From: Porpolomopsis calyptriformis
Lineage: Eukaryota > Basidiomycota > Agaricomycetes > Agaricales > Hygrophoraceae
DNA length: 64,000 nucleotides
Direction of reading: 5' to 3'
Assembly: GCA_951640195.1 (NCBI GenBank)
Contig: OX621168.1
Span: 2,108,001-2,172,000, forward strand
Shown here: positions 19,209 through 31,854 of the stretch, in pieces
Layout of the letters: each line of letters starts with the position of its first letter
Position numbering within the stretch: position 1 is the first letter of the stretch
Made by a program: the position numbers and the translations under genes
Notes under the pieces: model-generated
The model's input: the letters and a program-made list of their open reading frames with translations, nothing else
Databases searched by the model: none
What the model was told of the DNA's origin: nothing

Positions 19209-19885
19209 TATCAAAGTCATTATTCAAAATGAAAATGGTGACATGTCACATACAGTCACATGTAAAACGCAGTCAACAAGATCATGTGACTTGATTCTAC
19301 TCTCACACCAACCAGGGATAGCTAGTATCTAACTACCCTAGATATGTAGGAGATCCATACTCCCTACAAATGGAAAACCTTTCCATTACACATGAGCTCA
19401 ACCTCACCAAATCTGTATACACATATCCCAAAAACCCGACCCTTCCAACCTTCCGATAAATGTTCCAAAACATCCACCTCTAACTGGAAAACTTCTGAAA
19501 ACATGAACTCCATCAGAAACACCTCTAACTGATTAGAAAGCCTCTTTTCTTTGTTTTCCTTATCTTATCTACCTTATCCTATCTTCCTTTCGCTTATCTA
19601 CCTAATTACTACTTACATACTCTTACAAAGGAACTATCCTTTGTAGACATACCTACAAAGAAGTTCCTTTATTCACCTCCTCTATATATATCAAGTAGAT
19701 AATCACTAAATACAACAGACACACCTTCCCCCAATACATATTTTCCCTTCCTACCCAATATATCAAGCCTTCATAAGCTTGAAACCCCCTTTCATCATCA
19801 TTAGATTACTGAATCAATCCCTACATGTTCCAATACCCCTTGGACGAATGAGAGGAATCTCCCTTGAGAAACCTCACACCTTCTA
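19209..19885. other. Non-coding stretch, possible LTR remnant
   Basis: Contains a TATATATAT segment near 19683. Read on the minus strand from 19825 it begins TGTAGGGATTG after a GGGGTATTGG-type purine-rich run, which looks like the 3' end of an LTR element. No second copy or duplication is present, and element E is truncated at about 19886 next to it. Confidence 0.3.
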
Positions 19886-20585
19886 CATCAGTTGTTTCAA
19901 TCTCTGAGGCTTGAGTCTGGATTTCCTCAGTAGTGGGGGCCTCGATAGCCACTGAGAGGGAAGCGATAGGATCGACTTCCGAAGTTGGCTGGGTGGGGGT
20001 AGGGGCAATGGTGACATTGCCATCATCCAGGTGCTCCAAATTGAGGTTGATAGGGTTTTCAACTGATCTCCTATACTTGATGAGAGTTTCCCTTGTCACA
20101 AGGTCTTGTTGTGTCAAGCCTTCAATAGCTCAACAGTCTTCCAGCATTTAGGAAATAATGGCATGGGTAGTGATATTTCTGCAGTCAATCTAGTTCCGTT
20201 TCTTTTCTCACTCGAGCATCCAGAGTTTATGCTCGAGTGTGTTGTAACTCTCCTTCCAAAACATAATATGTTTCTCCATCACCTTCAACTCTGCTTTCAC
20301 TGCTGTCAACTCTGCTCACAGCTCACAGTTCTATTGTCTGAAGTTTTCATTGTTGATGTTCAGATGGGCAATGGTGATATTGGGATGTTTGGGGGGAGGG
20401 GTTAACTCATTTTCAAAAAGGTTGGCAGCAGTCATGTGACATTGTCAGCGTAATTGCCTAGAGATGGGGATGGTAGTGGTGGAGGAGGGACCAGGGGTGG
20501 GGGAACGAGCACAAGGGGAAGGAATTTGTCCTTGGCAGCAGATGGCAACTTGGCATTCAGGTTTGGGGGTGTGAGTGGTAGGCAT
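19886..20585 (-). pseudogene. ORF3 of element E (decayed)
   Basis: Starts MPTTHTPKPECQVAICC at 20585, after the pol stop (20696-20698), and is traceable through several stops to TPPPKHPNITIAHL, HIMFWKESYNTLE and a Thr/Glu-rich tail (IASLSVAIEAPTTEEI). Each segment lines up with ORF3 of element A and, more distantly, C. Function unknown; broken. Confidence 0.6.
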
Positions 20586-20695
20586 TTCGAATTGTTGTGA
20601 AGGAAAGTGGAGATGTTTCGCGGTTTATAAAGAATGTCTCTAAAAATAGAGGTCAATTCTTGGCAGATGATATGATGACAAATGAATGTATAGAG

Positions 20696-21319
20696 TCAAG
20701 TTGCCATTTGAATTGAGTCTTTGTACGTCTTCACAATTTCCTTGGTGTGTTGTAAAATGTTTGATTGATCTTCCCAGGTGGCTTCCTTGATCAGGTAGCC
20801 TTTCTATTTGACTAAGTATTTTTGCTATCATTTAGCTCCAGAGTATTGTAATATAGATTTGACCTTGTATTCTTCTTCGTTTTAAATTAGATCAGGTGGA
20901 GGTCATGATGTGTCAATGACATCAAGGTGGAGCAATTTATTCTCAATGTTGGGTCTCAGGAGTGATACGTGAAAGACTGGGTGTAGTCTCCATGTTCTGG
21001 GGATGTCAATAAGATAAGCAAGGTCTGATATCTTCTTCAGAATCTTGAATGGTCCAGTCTATTGATTGTTGAGCTTCTTTGAAGGTCATGTCATCTTGAT
21101 GTTCTTGGTGTCCAACCAGACTAGGTCTCCTTCTTTGTAGGAGGGTGAGAATTTCTATTTGCGATCGGCGTATTTCTTCATCGATTCCATTGTCTTCAGT
21201 AAGGATCATTTGGCATTTTGCTGTGCATGTGTGAGACATTCATAAAAGGTATTGGCTGCTAGTACATTGCTCTGATCCAAAATGGTTATTAGGAGATGGG
21301 GATGGTATCCATATTCCAT
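20696..21319 (-). pseudogene. Element E pol, C-terminal part with chromodomain
   Basis: Minus-strand frame with several stops, carrying FSPSYKEGDLVWLDTKNI, the LHPVFHVSLLRPNIE region and a degraded chromodomain (EEYKVKSIL, KYLVK, KGYLIKEATWED), ending at TGA 20696-20698. It joins the integrase at 27787 across element D. Confidence 0.8.
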
Positions 21320-21324
21320 ATAGA

Positions 21325-21748
21325 TGTCAGGATTACCAAATGTCAGGATTACCATTTCCATCCATTTCCACTCTTTTCCCTTATTAGGACTTATCCGTCT
21401 TACTACGTCTCAGACCTATCTGTCTTGTAATGACTTGTCATGTCTTAGACTTATCTGTCTCATGATGACTTACTACGTCTTAGACTTATGATAGCTTACT
21501 ATGTCTTATACATGTCTCAGGACTGATCACCCTAGACATTCCGACACAGTCACATACATGTGACTACCCCTAATTATCCATTACTATATAAGACCAGTAG
21601 CTACCCCTGTATCCATAGTTTTCGACTTACTTGTCTGCATACCTGAACTTGGTATTGCGACAGCTTTTGTGCTCATCCATTCATTATCCCTGTCAACAAG
21701 TTTGTCCTTAGTCAGGCCTCAAGACCCAAACAAGCTCAGGTCCTGACA
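21325..21748 (+). repeat. 5' LTR of element D
   Basis: 424 bp with TG...CA ends. TATATAA at 21585-21591 is followed 29 bases later by the predicted RNA start (21614). Starts with a short direct repeat of TGTCAGGATTACCA. Confidence 0.93.
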
Positions 21749-21750
21749 GA

Positions 21751-21765
21751 AAGTTGAAAACTATG
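21751..21765 (+). promoter_or_regulatory. Self-priming primer-binding site of element D
   Basis: AAGTTGAAAACTATG, two bases after the LTR, pairs over 15 nt with 21614-21628 (one G-U wobble), which lies just below the LTR TATA box. Confidence 0.7.
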
Positions 21766-21826
21766 CTAACCTCGACCCCTGACACTTTGGATGAATAACC
21801 CCCCTCTTTTCCTACCCCTTATCAAC

Positions 21827-23071
21827 ATGTCTGACATCGACGAGGTCAAGTCTGTTCTTGAACAGATCAACCAGTGCCTTATTACCCTTGAGCAAAATGC
21901 AAATCCTGCTACCACTCTTGAGGGTTAGATAGGAGCTTTATCTATGCATTTGGAGGAACATCATGGGGAGCTCAATGATGAAATCACTGCCTTGGAAGAG
22001 TGCCTCACCCAAGTCACCTCCCTAACATCCTCCCCTCCAACTACGACCTCCTCTGAATGAATCAAGGTTGCCAAACCAACTGACTATGATGGCAGCTGTG
22101 ACAAATTCCCTACCTTCTACAGAGAACTCACCCTCTACCTTTCCATGTTCTCTAAAGCTACTGAGAGGGAGCGTGTAATCATAGTGCTCTCCTTCATGAA
22201 GGCTGGGACAGCTGCCACTTGGGCTAACAACTTTGTTGACAAGATCTCCCGTACTGAAGCTGATGGGAAGACCATCTCCTTTGCCACCTTTGAACAGGAG
22301 TTACAAACCGTGTTTGGAGACTCTGACCCAGGTGCCACCGCTCATCACAAGATTAGGATAGTCAAGCAAGGAGGATCCACTGCTGATGATTTCATTACTT
22401 GCTTCGAACAGCAGGAATTCCTGACAGGCTATGATGACACTGCTCTCATAGAAGCCTTTAAGGAAGGCCTTAATGCCCCTCTTGTGGAGAAGATATATGC
22501 ACTTCCTACCATGCCAATGACTGTGCAAGATTGGAAGGACTGGGCACAAAAGCTAGACTGACAATGGCGAGAGCTTCAACAACGCCAACGACGGGACCTC
22601 CCAAGACCTCGACTACTCCGAGCCCCACATGTTGGGATGGAACGACACATGCCCCCCTTCTCGAAACCATCTCAACCATCTCGACCACAATCTCAGCCTC
22701 ACCACTATCCTTCTACCCAATGAGAAGATATACCAATGGATATTGACCAGTCCAGGCGACAGCCCAAGTTCTCACCTATACCACCCAAGCGAGCTAACCC
22801 ATACAACTGTTTCAAGTGTGGAGCCCTTGGACATTTGGCTAGGGATTGCCGCCAGCCTGATCAACAAGGCCAACAGGTGCAAGTAGCAACCAAGAGTGCC
22901 AATGCCAAAGGAAAAGAAAGGCAGGCCCATACTATTGCACTCACTGTGCCCGAGATGAACACCCCAACTACTTCCCAACTGTGTACCCCCAAGGGTGCCT
23001 CTGATGTATCCTCTCTCTCGAAGAATGAGAAACATAGCTTGATTGCTGCCCTCTTACAGAAGGATTTTTAG
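21827..23071 (+). pseudogene. Element D gag
   Basis: ATG at 21827 (MSDIDEVKSVLEQINQCL), with an N-terminal coiled coil, then the gag domain (KPTDYDGSCDKFPTFYREL to about 22560) and a zinc knuckle (CFKCGALGHLARDC, about 22809-22850). Stops: a TAG near 21928 and TGAs near 22059, at 22559-22561 and near 22722, the TGAs all at Arg positions. The terminal TAG (23069-23071) follows GGATTTT directly. Confidence 0.88.
23062..23068 (+). promoter_or_regulatory. -1 frameshift heptamer, element D
   Basis: GGATTTT read G_GAT_TTT, followed by the gag TAG. The -1 frame continues LGWCNESPA into protease. Confidence 0.7.
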
Positions 23072-26000
23072 GATGGTGCAATGAAAGCCCTGCCATTAGC
23101 ACTGAATGTACTGTATCCAAGACAAATGAAACCGATCCTCTTTACGACTCCACACTTCCCCTTCAACCAACCCTCACACTTGGACAGTTAATCCAAGGGC
23201 AACAGAGCTTCTTGATAGAAGCTGTAGTAACTATGATAGATAGTGCACGGCGGTACCCCATGGCCTGTCTCCTCGACTGTGGTGCTACCGGAAACTTCAT
23301 GGACTGGAGCTGGGCCAAGCGAGTGAACTGGATAACCCATAGACTGGAGTCTCCAACCTCTGTAAGAAATGCCGATGGAACCCTCAATAAAGGAGGACCG
23401 ATTGAAGAAGAGGCTGATGCCCTCTTGATGATAGAAGACCACCAAGAATACCTGACCCTAGAGGTTGTTGACTTAGGTGAAAAGCAGAAGATTGTCCTGG
23501 GGCTGCCATGGCTTGAGGTGCATAACCCGCAGGTTGACTGGGCCAGGTGGACCATCAACTTTGTACGGTGTGCTGATAAGCATTGCTGGGGCACTAACAC
23601 CAAGTCTATAGCCCAACAACAACTGCTAAATGATACTATCCTAGTAGACTCATCTCCACCTACTTCCTCCCTTGATGCTGAAACCTATGCGCATGAGCGA
23701 CCATGCATGTATGCACATCCCCCCACTACCCCTGGCTTTGCAGCTATGCATGCGCATGAGTGACCATGTGTGTATGCGCATCCTCTTACGGCTTTTGCAG
23801 CTGCCTCCTCTATGCATGCGCATGAGCAACCGTGTGTGTATGCACATCTCCCTACTGCTTCTTCAGCTACCTCCTTTATGCATGCGCATGAACAACCACA
23901 TGTGTATGCGCATCCTCCTACCGCTCCTACCCCTGCTGCGTGTGCTAATGCTTTCACTCCTGGGAGCTCTGTGCATGCGCATGAGCGACCGCACATGCAT
24001 GTGCACCCTCCTACCACTCCTGCCCTCCCCTCCAGTGTATCTCAACCTGCACACATCAAATCTGGTTGACTTGCAGCTACCCCCCCCACTGCCTGTGCTA
24101 ACGCTTTCACTCCTGGAGGTCCTGTGCATGCGCATGAGCAACCAAGCATGTATGCGCATCCTCCTACTCCTCCTGGCTTCCCCCTTAGTGCATCTCAGCC
24201 TGTGTTCATCAGATCCAAGCAACTCATGCTTCCATCCTCTGCTGCCCCTCCCTTTACACATACCGGGATGGAATGTCGCACAGCAGTGGCTACAAGGGAT
24301 GATGCCTGGAATGCTTCATCCAGTGTGGAACAAGATATTGTCAAGTTCATCCCAGAGAAGTACCGTGGCTTTGCAGATGTATTCCGCAAGTCATTTTTTG
24401 ATCAGCTCCCTAAACGATCTGAGTTTGACCATGCTATCCACCTTGACAATTCATTCACCCCCCAACGAGGGAAGCTGTATCCATTATCCCCCCTGGAACA
24501 AGAGAAACTGGATGAGTTCATTGAAGAGAACCTCTCCACTAGGTGAATCCGTCCCTCAAAATCTTCACAGGCTGCTCCCTTCTTCTTTGTGAACAAGACA
24601 GATGGAGGCCTAAGGCCTACTCAAGACTACCGTTATCTAAACTCACACACCATTCATGACCGTTACCCCCTTCCTCTCATCTCAGAGATCTTCGACAGTG
24701 TAAAACAATCCAAGTACTTCTCCAAGCTTGATATTCGCTGGGGCTTCAACAATGTTAGGATCAAGGAAGGCAATGAATGGAAGGCAGCTTTCATCACCAA
24801 CAGGGGGCTCTTTGAGCCCACTGTAATGTTCTTTGGGCTAACCAACTCTCCTGCCTCATTCCAATGGATGATAGATGTCTGCTTTCATGCAGCATTAGCA
24901 ACTGGCCATGTCAAGGTCTACATCGATGATGTGCTCATCTACACTGACACCCTTGAGGAGCATGAGAAGGTTGTATGAGAAGTCCTCCAAACATTCTGCG
25001 CTTGTAACTTGTCATGCAAGCCTACCAAGTGTGCCTTTGAACAGACCCAGATTGAATACCTAGGCTCAATCATTGAGCAGGGCAGGGTTGAAATGCACCC
25101 TAACAAGATCTCTGCTATTGTCAACTGGTCTCCCCCCACAAAGGTCAAGGCTGTCCAAGCCTTCCTAGGGACGCTTAATGAATACCGTCACTTTATCAAA
25201 GACTTCTCCACAATTGCACGACCCCTTCATGACCTTACTCGAAAGGATACTCCCTGGAGATGGACGGACTGGGAACAAGGATCTTTTGATGGACCCAAAG
25301 CTGCCATCACGAGTGCACCTGTGCTACGAATTCCAGACCCCAAGCTACCCTACAAACTTGAAGCCGATGCCTCTGACTTTGCACTTGGTGCAATTCTCTC
25401 CCAACTCCATGATGATAATCTCTGGCACCCCACTGCCTACTACTCACGAACCATGACCCCACCTGAATGAAACTATCCTATTCATGATAAAGAACTACTA
25501 GTGATTATAGCTGCCCTTGAAGAATGGCGACACTACTTAGAGGGCGCACAGCACACTATTGCCATCCGATCTGACAATATTGCACTCAAGTACTTCATGA
25601 CGAATCATAACCTCTCAAGGCAACAAGCCCGATGGGCTACCTACCTATCCCATTTCGACTTCATCATTGAACACAACCCTGGGAAAACTAACAAGGCTGA
25701 TGGTCTATCACGGCAACCAGATCACCTTCCTGCCTCTCCTGACAACACTAACCAAGTGTTACTCCCAAGCACCCTTTTCCGGAGTGTGGCTATGATTGAA
25801 GGTGCGCATGAACAACTGCGTGTGTATGTGCAGCTCCCAACCACTCCTTCACCTGCTGGAGTTATACTTGCTAGTGAGAGTGAGAGACTTGATGGTAGGC
25901 TACGACTAGGGACCCTTCCTGGCCATATTAGAAGCAAACTTGAGGACAAGTCCACAGGATGGACGCAAGACCAGGGAATCACCTTTGACGAATGGCGATG

Positions 26001-27312
26001 CTGCTATGTCCCAAATACGGATAACCTTTGCACTGATGTTATCTATCAGTTCCATGACCCACCTCATGTTGGGCATCCAGGTATTCATAAAACCACCCAA
26101 CTTATCCTCTGTGACTACTTCTGGGATGGTATCCATAAGGACGTTACAGCCTATATCCATTTATGCCCTACTTGCCAACAGACTAAATCCTTTCCAGCCA
26201 AGCCTACTGGACTCTTGCAACCCATTCCTCCTCGCTCTACCCCTTGGGACGAAATTACAGCTGACCTAATTACCCAACTCCCTAATTCCCATGGCTACGA
26301 TGCAATCTTTGTTATTGTTGACCAATTTACGAAGAGAGCTCACTTTATCCCTACCACAAACAACCTTTCTACTGAAGGTGCAGCCCGGCTCTACCGTGAT
26401 CATATCTGGCGACACCATGGTTGGCCAAGGAAAATTATCACTGACTGAGGTAGCCAGTTTGCGGCACGCTTTATGAAGGCACTGAATAGGCTGCTTGGGA
26501 CCGAGACTGCCCTATCCACAGCTTTCCACCCACAAACTGATGGCCAAACCAAACGAGTCAACCAAGAGCTAGAACAGTATCTACACCTGTATACAAGCTT
26601 CATGCAAGATGACTGGTCTGAATGGCTTGCTCAAGCCGAGTTTGCATGCAACAACCGTGAACAAGTTTCAACTAACTTTTCACCCTTCTTCCTTGAATAT
26701 GGTCGTCATCCTCGAACCCCTTTGACTCCCTCTACACTGACATCTAACCCCTCTGCTAATGACTTTGTGGCCCATATTTGGCAAGCTCGAAGTGCAGCCT
26801 TGCAGGCCTTATCAAGTGCTGCTATATCAATGAAGAAATATGCAGATCAACACCACCAAGAATCACACCGCTATAATGTTGGCGATAAAGTTTGGTTATC
26901 AACTTCCCACCTCAAGACAGGAAGGCCATCACACAAGCTAGATGTCCGAAGGACTGGACCCTTTGCGATTCAGGAAAAGGTTAGCGATTCCGCCTACCGC
27001 CTCACCTTACCTCCTGGCTGGTGCGTACACCCCGTATTCCATGTCTCTCTCTTACAACCTACTATAATTAATGAAAAACTCCACCCAAACAACAAGAAAG
27101 CTTACCGACCACTACCGAATGTAATCGATGGTCATGAAGAATATGAAGTTGAAGGTTTATTAGACTGACAAGTTATCCAATGACAGGTTCAATACCTTGT
27201 CAAATGGGCAGGGTACCCAACATCAGAAGCAACATGGGAATCCCGCTCGGAACTTATCAAACATGCTCATGACATTGTCCTAGAATATGAAAGCCAACAC
27301 TACTCTCAATAA
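23068..27312 (+). pseudogene. Element D pol (protease-RT-RNase H-integrase-chromodomain)
   Basis: A single frame broken by stops at 23761, 24070, 24544, 24976, 25468, 26446, 27166 and 27181, all TGA, followed by peptides where relatives have Arg (for example before IRPSKSSQAAPFF, NYPIHDKEL and GSQF). Protease: CLLDCGATGNFMD. RT: LDIRWGFNNVRI and YIDDVLIY. RNase H: LEADASDFALGA. Integrase: HVGHPGIHKT ... CPTCQ zinc region, catalytic Asp in EITADLI, TD-GSQF box, NQELEQYL. Chromodomain: EEYEVEGLLD and QYLVKWAGYPTSEATWES. It ends TAA at 27310-27312. Between protease and RT lies the His-rich repeat array. Confidence 0.92.
23688..24180 (+). repeat. Minisatellite coding HAHE(R/Q)P-x-x-YAHPPT repeats
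   Basis: Seven imperfect in-frame copies of a unit such as HAHERPCMYAHPP, at irregular spacing, separated by Ala/Pro/Thr-rich linkers; a degenerate copy recurs near 25800 (AHEQLRVYVQLPTT). At DNA level each unit contains GCATGCGCATGAG and TATGCGCATCC, so the palindrome ATGCGCAT recurs throughout. The array keeps several frames open at once, producing a spurious 306-codon overlapping frame. Confidence 0.85.
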
Positions 27313-27357
27313 ATTGTGTAAGCTTCAAGGATGAAGCTTTGTTTTAGCCAGGGATAA

Positions 27358-27781
27358 TGTCAGGATTACCAAATGTCAGGATTACCATTTCCATCCATTT
27401 CCACTCTTTTCCCTTATTAGGACTTATCTGTCTTACTACATCTCAGACCTATCTGTCTCGTAATGACTTGCCATGTCTTAGACTTATCTGTCTCATGATA
27501 ACTTACTACGTCTTAGACTTATGATAGCTTACTATGTCTTATACATGTCTTAGGACTGATCACCCTAGACATTCTGACACAGTCACATACATGTGACTAC
27601 CCCTAATTATCCATTACTATATAAGACCAGTAGCTACCCCTGTATCCATAGTTTTCGACTTACTGGTCTGCATACCTGAACTTGGTATTGCGACAGCTTT
27701 TGTGCTCATCCATTCGTTATCCCTGTCAATGAGTTCATCCTTAGTCAGGCCTCAAGACCCGAACAAGCTCAGGTCCTGACA
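27358..27781 (+). repeat. 3' LTR of element D
   Basis: 424 bp copy of 21325-21748, followed by the ATAGA duplication (27782-27786). Confidence 0.93.
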
Positions 27782-27786
27782 ATAGA

Positions 27787-30706
27787 AGGGTGACTGTGAA
27801 GTTGCAGAGTGTTGTTGGTTGTTGTAGGCAAACTCAGCAGAAGCAAGCCATTCTGACTAGTCATCCTGTATGAAGTTGGTATAGAAATGTACATAAACTT
27901 CGAGTTCCTGATTGGTATATTCCATTTGACCATCTGTTTGGGGATGGTATGTAGTGGAGAGGCTGGAGATGATTCCTAAGGACTTGTTGAGAGCTTCTGT
28001 GAATTTCGACGCAAATTGCACTCCACGATTGGAAATGACTTTTTGAGGCTATCCATAATGTTTCCAGATGTGATTCCAAAAGAGTTTTGCAGCACCTTCT
28101 GATGAGAGATTGGAAGTTGTTGGAATGAAATGAGCTCATTTAGTGAAATGATTGACAATGACTATTACAGCATTGTAGCCTTGTGACTTGGGGAGTTTGA
28201 TGATAAGATCGATGGTAATCTCTTTCCATGGTTCTGTGGAAGGAGGTATAGGTTGGAGTAATCCTGATGGCTTCAAAGGGAAGTTCTTGTTTTGTTGATA
28301 AGCTGGACAAGATCGAATGTAGTTGGTGATGTCTTGTGGGGCACTATCCCAGGTAAAGTTATGAAGAATGAGTTCTTTCATCTTCTCAATGCCAGGATGA
28401 CCAGTGTGGGGGTAGGCGTGGAATAGTTATATAATGTCTGTGTGCAGAGATACTTCCTCCAGCACCACTATTCGACCTTCAACATCATGTACAAGCCTGT
28501 CTGCCTGGGTCTAAGTGAGAGAGGCATCCTTGAATCTATCTTGGATCTTCTGTGAGAGTGGGATTTTGAAGTGTAACCTAGAAAGAAAATTGGGATTCAA
28601 CAACTTGACAATTGAATTAATCCATCAGTCGTGTGCTATCAGAACTTTGTTCTCTACCTTGGCTTCGATGCCAGGCAAGTAATCTAGGTGCCTGGACAGA
28701 CTATTGGCTTTATTCTTCCTCCCTGGGATATACTCGATCTTGAACCCAAACCTAGACAGATATTCAGACCAATAAGTCTAGCGATTCAACAGATGAAGGT
28801 TTTTGGAGAAATATCTCAAGGCCAAACTATTGGTTCTGATGAGAATATCATGTCTTGCTCCTTCAAGGAGGTGGCGCCATTGTTTGAAGGAGTCAATGAT
28901 TGCCAGGAGCTCTAGATCATGGGTTAGGTAGTTCTTTTCAGCAGGGGAGGTGGATCTTGAGTAGTAGCTGACAGGCTTCCAGTGTCCATCGTGGAGCTGG
29001 GAGAGTATACCTCCAATCCCTATAATGGAGGCATCGGTCTCCAGGCAATAAGGGAGATCTCGATCAGGGATGTGGAGGATGGGCACATTCATCAAGAGGG
29101 ATTTGATGTTGTCGAAGGCCTCCTGTCTTCTGGGGGTCCATTCCTATGTGGTTTCATTGTGCAAGAGTTTGTAGAGAGGAGTAGCAACCTTGGAAAAACC
29201 CTTGATGTATCTTTGCCAGAAGTTTGCACTGCCTAAGAAGGACTAGAGTTGTTTCACCATTTCAGGAATAGGCCAAGACATGATGGCATCAACCTTCTTC
29301 AGGTTAGTGGTGATTCGTCCTTTGGATAGGACTACTCTGAGATAGATAACTTCTTCCTTCTCAAACTGGCACTTGATGGGTTTGCATGAGAGTCTGTACC
29401 TCTTCATGATATCCAGAGTCTTGAAAGTCCAGTATCGCAATTCCTGTAGATCATCTCCACGGATGAACACATCATCAATGTAGATAAAAACATTCCCAGA
29501 ATCCAGAACTTCTTTGAATCTTGTGTCGATCATCCATTGAAAGGTAGCTAGAGAGTTTCGCAAGCCAAAGAACATTACAGTGGGTTCAAAGGCACCTGCT
29601 TCAGTGATAAATGCAGCTTTCCATTTGTCACCTTCCTTGATCCTGACATTATTAAATCCCCATTGGATGTCCATAACTGTAAACAGGGATGCTGTTAGGA
29701 GTTTCGGTCATTGGAGTATTTGGTGAAGAAGGGGAAGGGGACAGTGGTTGGGAATCATATGTTCATTGAGGTAGTGATAGTCCTCGATAGGGCATAAGCC
29801 AGCATTCTTGCCTTTGGTATTCACTTCTTCAGCTTTCTTCCTGAAAAAGAATGGAGAGACTTGTTTCGACTTAGAAGTTTGTATTCGTCCAGTGGATAGG
29901 TTTTCATCTATAAACTTGTATAGGTGATCCATTTTGAGGGGAGACATTGCGTATTTTGCACCTTTGATTAGTCTGAAGGTTTCATCCAGTTCTATGGCGT
30001 GGTTGAATTCTAAATGCGGTGGAAGACAGTTGAAGGATTCTTTGGCAAAGACACTAGAATAGTCTTTCTAGTATACCTCTGGTACAAACTTTCACATATC
30101 TTCTTCCACTGTGCTGGCTCAGGATTCATCTGACTTTGATACATGTCAATTCATAGCTAGCATGACCGATTCCATTCCCAGTGACTCTGCATCACTGTCT
30201 ATCTATCAATGGAGGATCTCTTTGCTATCTAGAGCCAGTGTTGCCTCTTTCCAATCAATGTTGGGGTTGTGCTTTTTGAGCCATAGGAAGCCAAGGATAA
30301 TATCCATCTTAGATCCGAGATTGGTCACTTCCAATCAGATCCATTCATTGTGTCCTCCAGGAGCCTCTAACCAAATATCAATATCATTCTTGATGGGTCC
30401 TCCTTAGTTTTCAGATCCATCAGCATTCTGTATGGGGATTGGGGTTTCCAATCGTGTTAGAGTAAAGTTGTGGCAAGTTGCGAAGGATTTGTCTATGAAA
30501 TTTCTAGAGGCTCCATTATCAACCAGAGCAGTGGGTGGAACACATCAACTAGTGTTGGTAGCTTCAATCCAAATGTCTAAAATGAGTCCAAGATTGCCTT
30601 CTTCAACAGTGCCAAGAATTTGAAATAGATTGCATGGGGTGGTGATACATTCTTGAGTAGATACATCCATAATGGCAGGCAAAATGTTCAGACTCTTCAA
30701 AAACCC
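27787..30706 (-). pseudogene. Element E pol, protease to integrase
   Basis: Minus-strand -1 frame from GGGTTTT (30700-30706). Degraded protease at about 30600-30450. RT at 29947-29243 with VMDIQWGFNNVRI and an intact YIDDVFI box. RNase H near 29030 (LETDASIIGIGG). Integrase zinc region and catalytic segments near 28381-27800, with TYHPQTDGQ and NQELEVYV. Stops are frequent throughout, mostly TGA and TAG. The frame is the same from RT to integrase, so substitutions dominate over indels. Confidence 0.85.
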
Positions 30707-31854
30707 TATTCCTTCAGTTCCTTGATGAGCTGAGCTTTTCTTTCCTTTGGCCAGTGATTGATCCCACAGTTGTCCACCACTCAGATAGTTTCCTCCATAG
30801 TAGCTGGGGAAACCACCTCATCGACTCATTCTGTCTCAATGTTTCACATGTTTTGTCCTCATCCTCATCCTACATATGATCTTCCTTGTTTTCTGGCAAA
30901 GGTACTACTCAATGGGCATGCTGACAGAGAAGAGGTGAAAGAGGAATTGGGACACTTATTCACCCAATGACCTAGTTCTCCACAGCGATAGCAGTTGGCT
31001 CACAGAACTTGCAATATTGATGATGAGGAAGTTGTCTCCTGTTTGATAGGAGCAGAGGAGGGAGTTTGAGTCACCAGTCAAGCCATGGTCTCCCTGGGAG
31101 TGTAGTAGTTATTCCTGGGAGCAGCACAATGCTCAAGTGCAAGTTCAAGATGTTGTCAGTCGAAGATAGAAGCTTTTCTCTTCCATGTGGCAAGGGTGGT
31201 GAGGATGGGATCAAGGGCAAAGATTTTTTCAAGAATCCCTAGGTTAAGGCCATTTTGGTAGAAAACTTTGAGTGCATCATTGTTAAATCCAGTTTCATCT
31301 GCGAGAGCTCCAAATCATATATTATAATTGTCCACAGTGGAAGATCCTTGAGTTACCTTTTGTATTTTGACCTACACTATTGCCTTAGCATCAACATCTC
31401 CAAAGCTATCCTTGAGTTCCTCTATAAAGTCTTTGTAGTCGGCTCTGACCTATTGGGTACGATTGAATTCTTAAGTCTACTGTTGAGCCCATGATTGGGT
31501 GATACCAATCTTCATGAATGATAAGACATAGGTGATTTTCTGTCTGTCAGACCATTGGCTGTCATCAAGGACTAGATGACAAGCTTGGATGAAGCTTAAA
31601 CATTTGGCTGCAGACCTGTTGTATTTATTGGGTTTTACGATCTTGATGGGGGGAGGAGCAGGTTGTTGGGGCAAGGGAGGTTGTTGGGGAGGCTGAGGGG
31701 GTTGAGGAGGTTGAGGCTGCTGTTGTTGGTGTTGGAGCTGAGTGATCAGCTGAGTTTGTTGAGTAATGGTTTGCTCAAGTTGGTGAACAGTAGCCATCAA
31801 GGTTGTGATATCCATGGTAGGGTTGGTGGGGGCATTGGTGGATGTTCCTAACAT
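30697..31854 (-). pseudogene. Element E gag
   Basis: ATG at 31854 (MLGTSTNAPTNPTMDITTL), Gln/Pro-rich coiled coil, then the gag domain (KPNKYNRSAAKCLSFIQACH), interrupted by stops. A zinc knuckle (CYRCGELGHWVNKC) lies near 30990-30950. The terminal TGA (30697-30699) follows GGGTTTT, as in element A. Confidence 0.8.

Larger units (their letters stand above)
21325..27781 (+). mobile_element. Ty3/gypsy retrotransposon D, full-length
   Basis: LTRs at 21325-21748 and 27358-27781 are both 424 bp, TGTCAGG...CCTGACA, with ATAGA duplications at 21320-21324 and 27782-27786. Gag and pol lie on the plus strand and pol is in the -1 frame. It is inserted in the integrase-chromodomain interval of element E. 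The LTRs differ at roughly a dozen sites, mostly transitions. About ten TGA stops sit at Arg positions. An expanded His-rich minisatellite lies between protease and RT. There is no ORF3: pol ends about 45 bp before the 3' LTR. Confidence 0.96.

Noticed and set aside
19196..19825. Full solo LTR of 630 bp
   Set aside because: TG...CA-like ends exist but no target duplication or second copy, and the right end overlaps the plausible ATG of the pseudogene at 19208.
23688..24180. CRISPR-like array
   Set aside because: Repeats are degenerate, coding in frame with pol and unevenly spaced, and the context is eukaryotic.
23685..24261. Cys/Gly-rich minus-strand frames (GGCAYTHGCSCAC repeats)
   Set aside because: Antisense reading of the same minisatellite; no independent support.
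23672..24592. 306-codon plus-strand frame overlapping element D pol
   Set aside because: Opened by the in-frame-neutral minisatellite; the other frame carries the protease, repeat and RT peptides and is the real one.
27861..28139. Frames at 27861-28158 on the minus strand
   Set aside because: Both are out of frame with the element E integrase, which is traceable through stops in the third frame.
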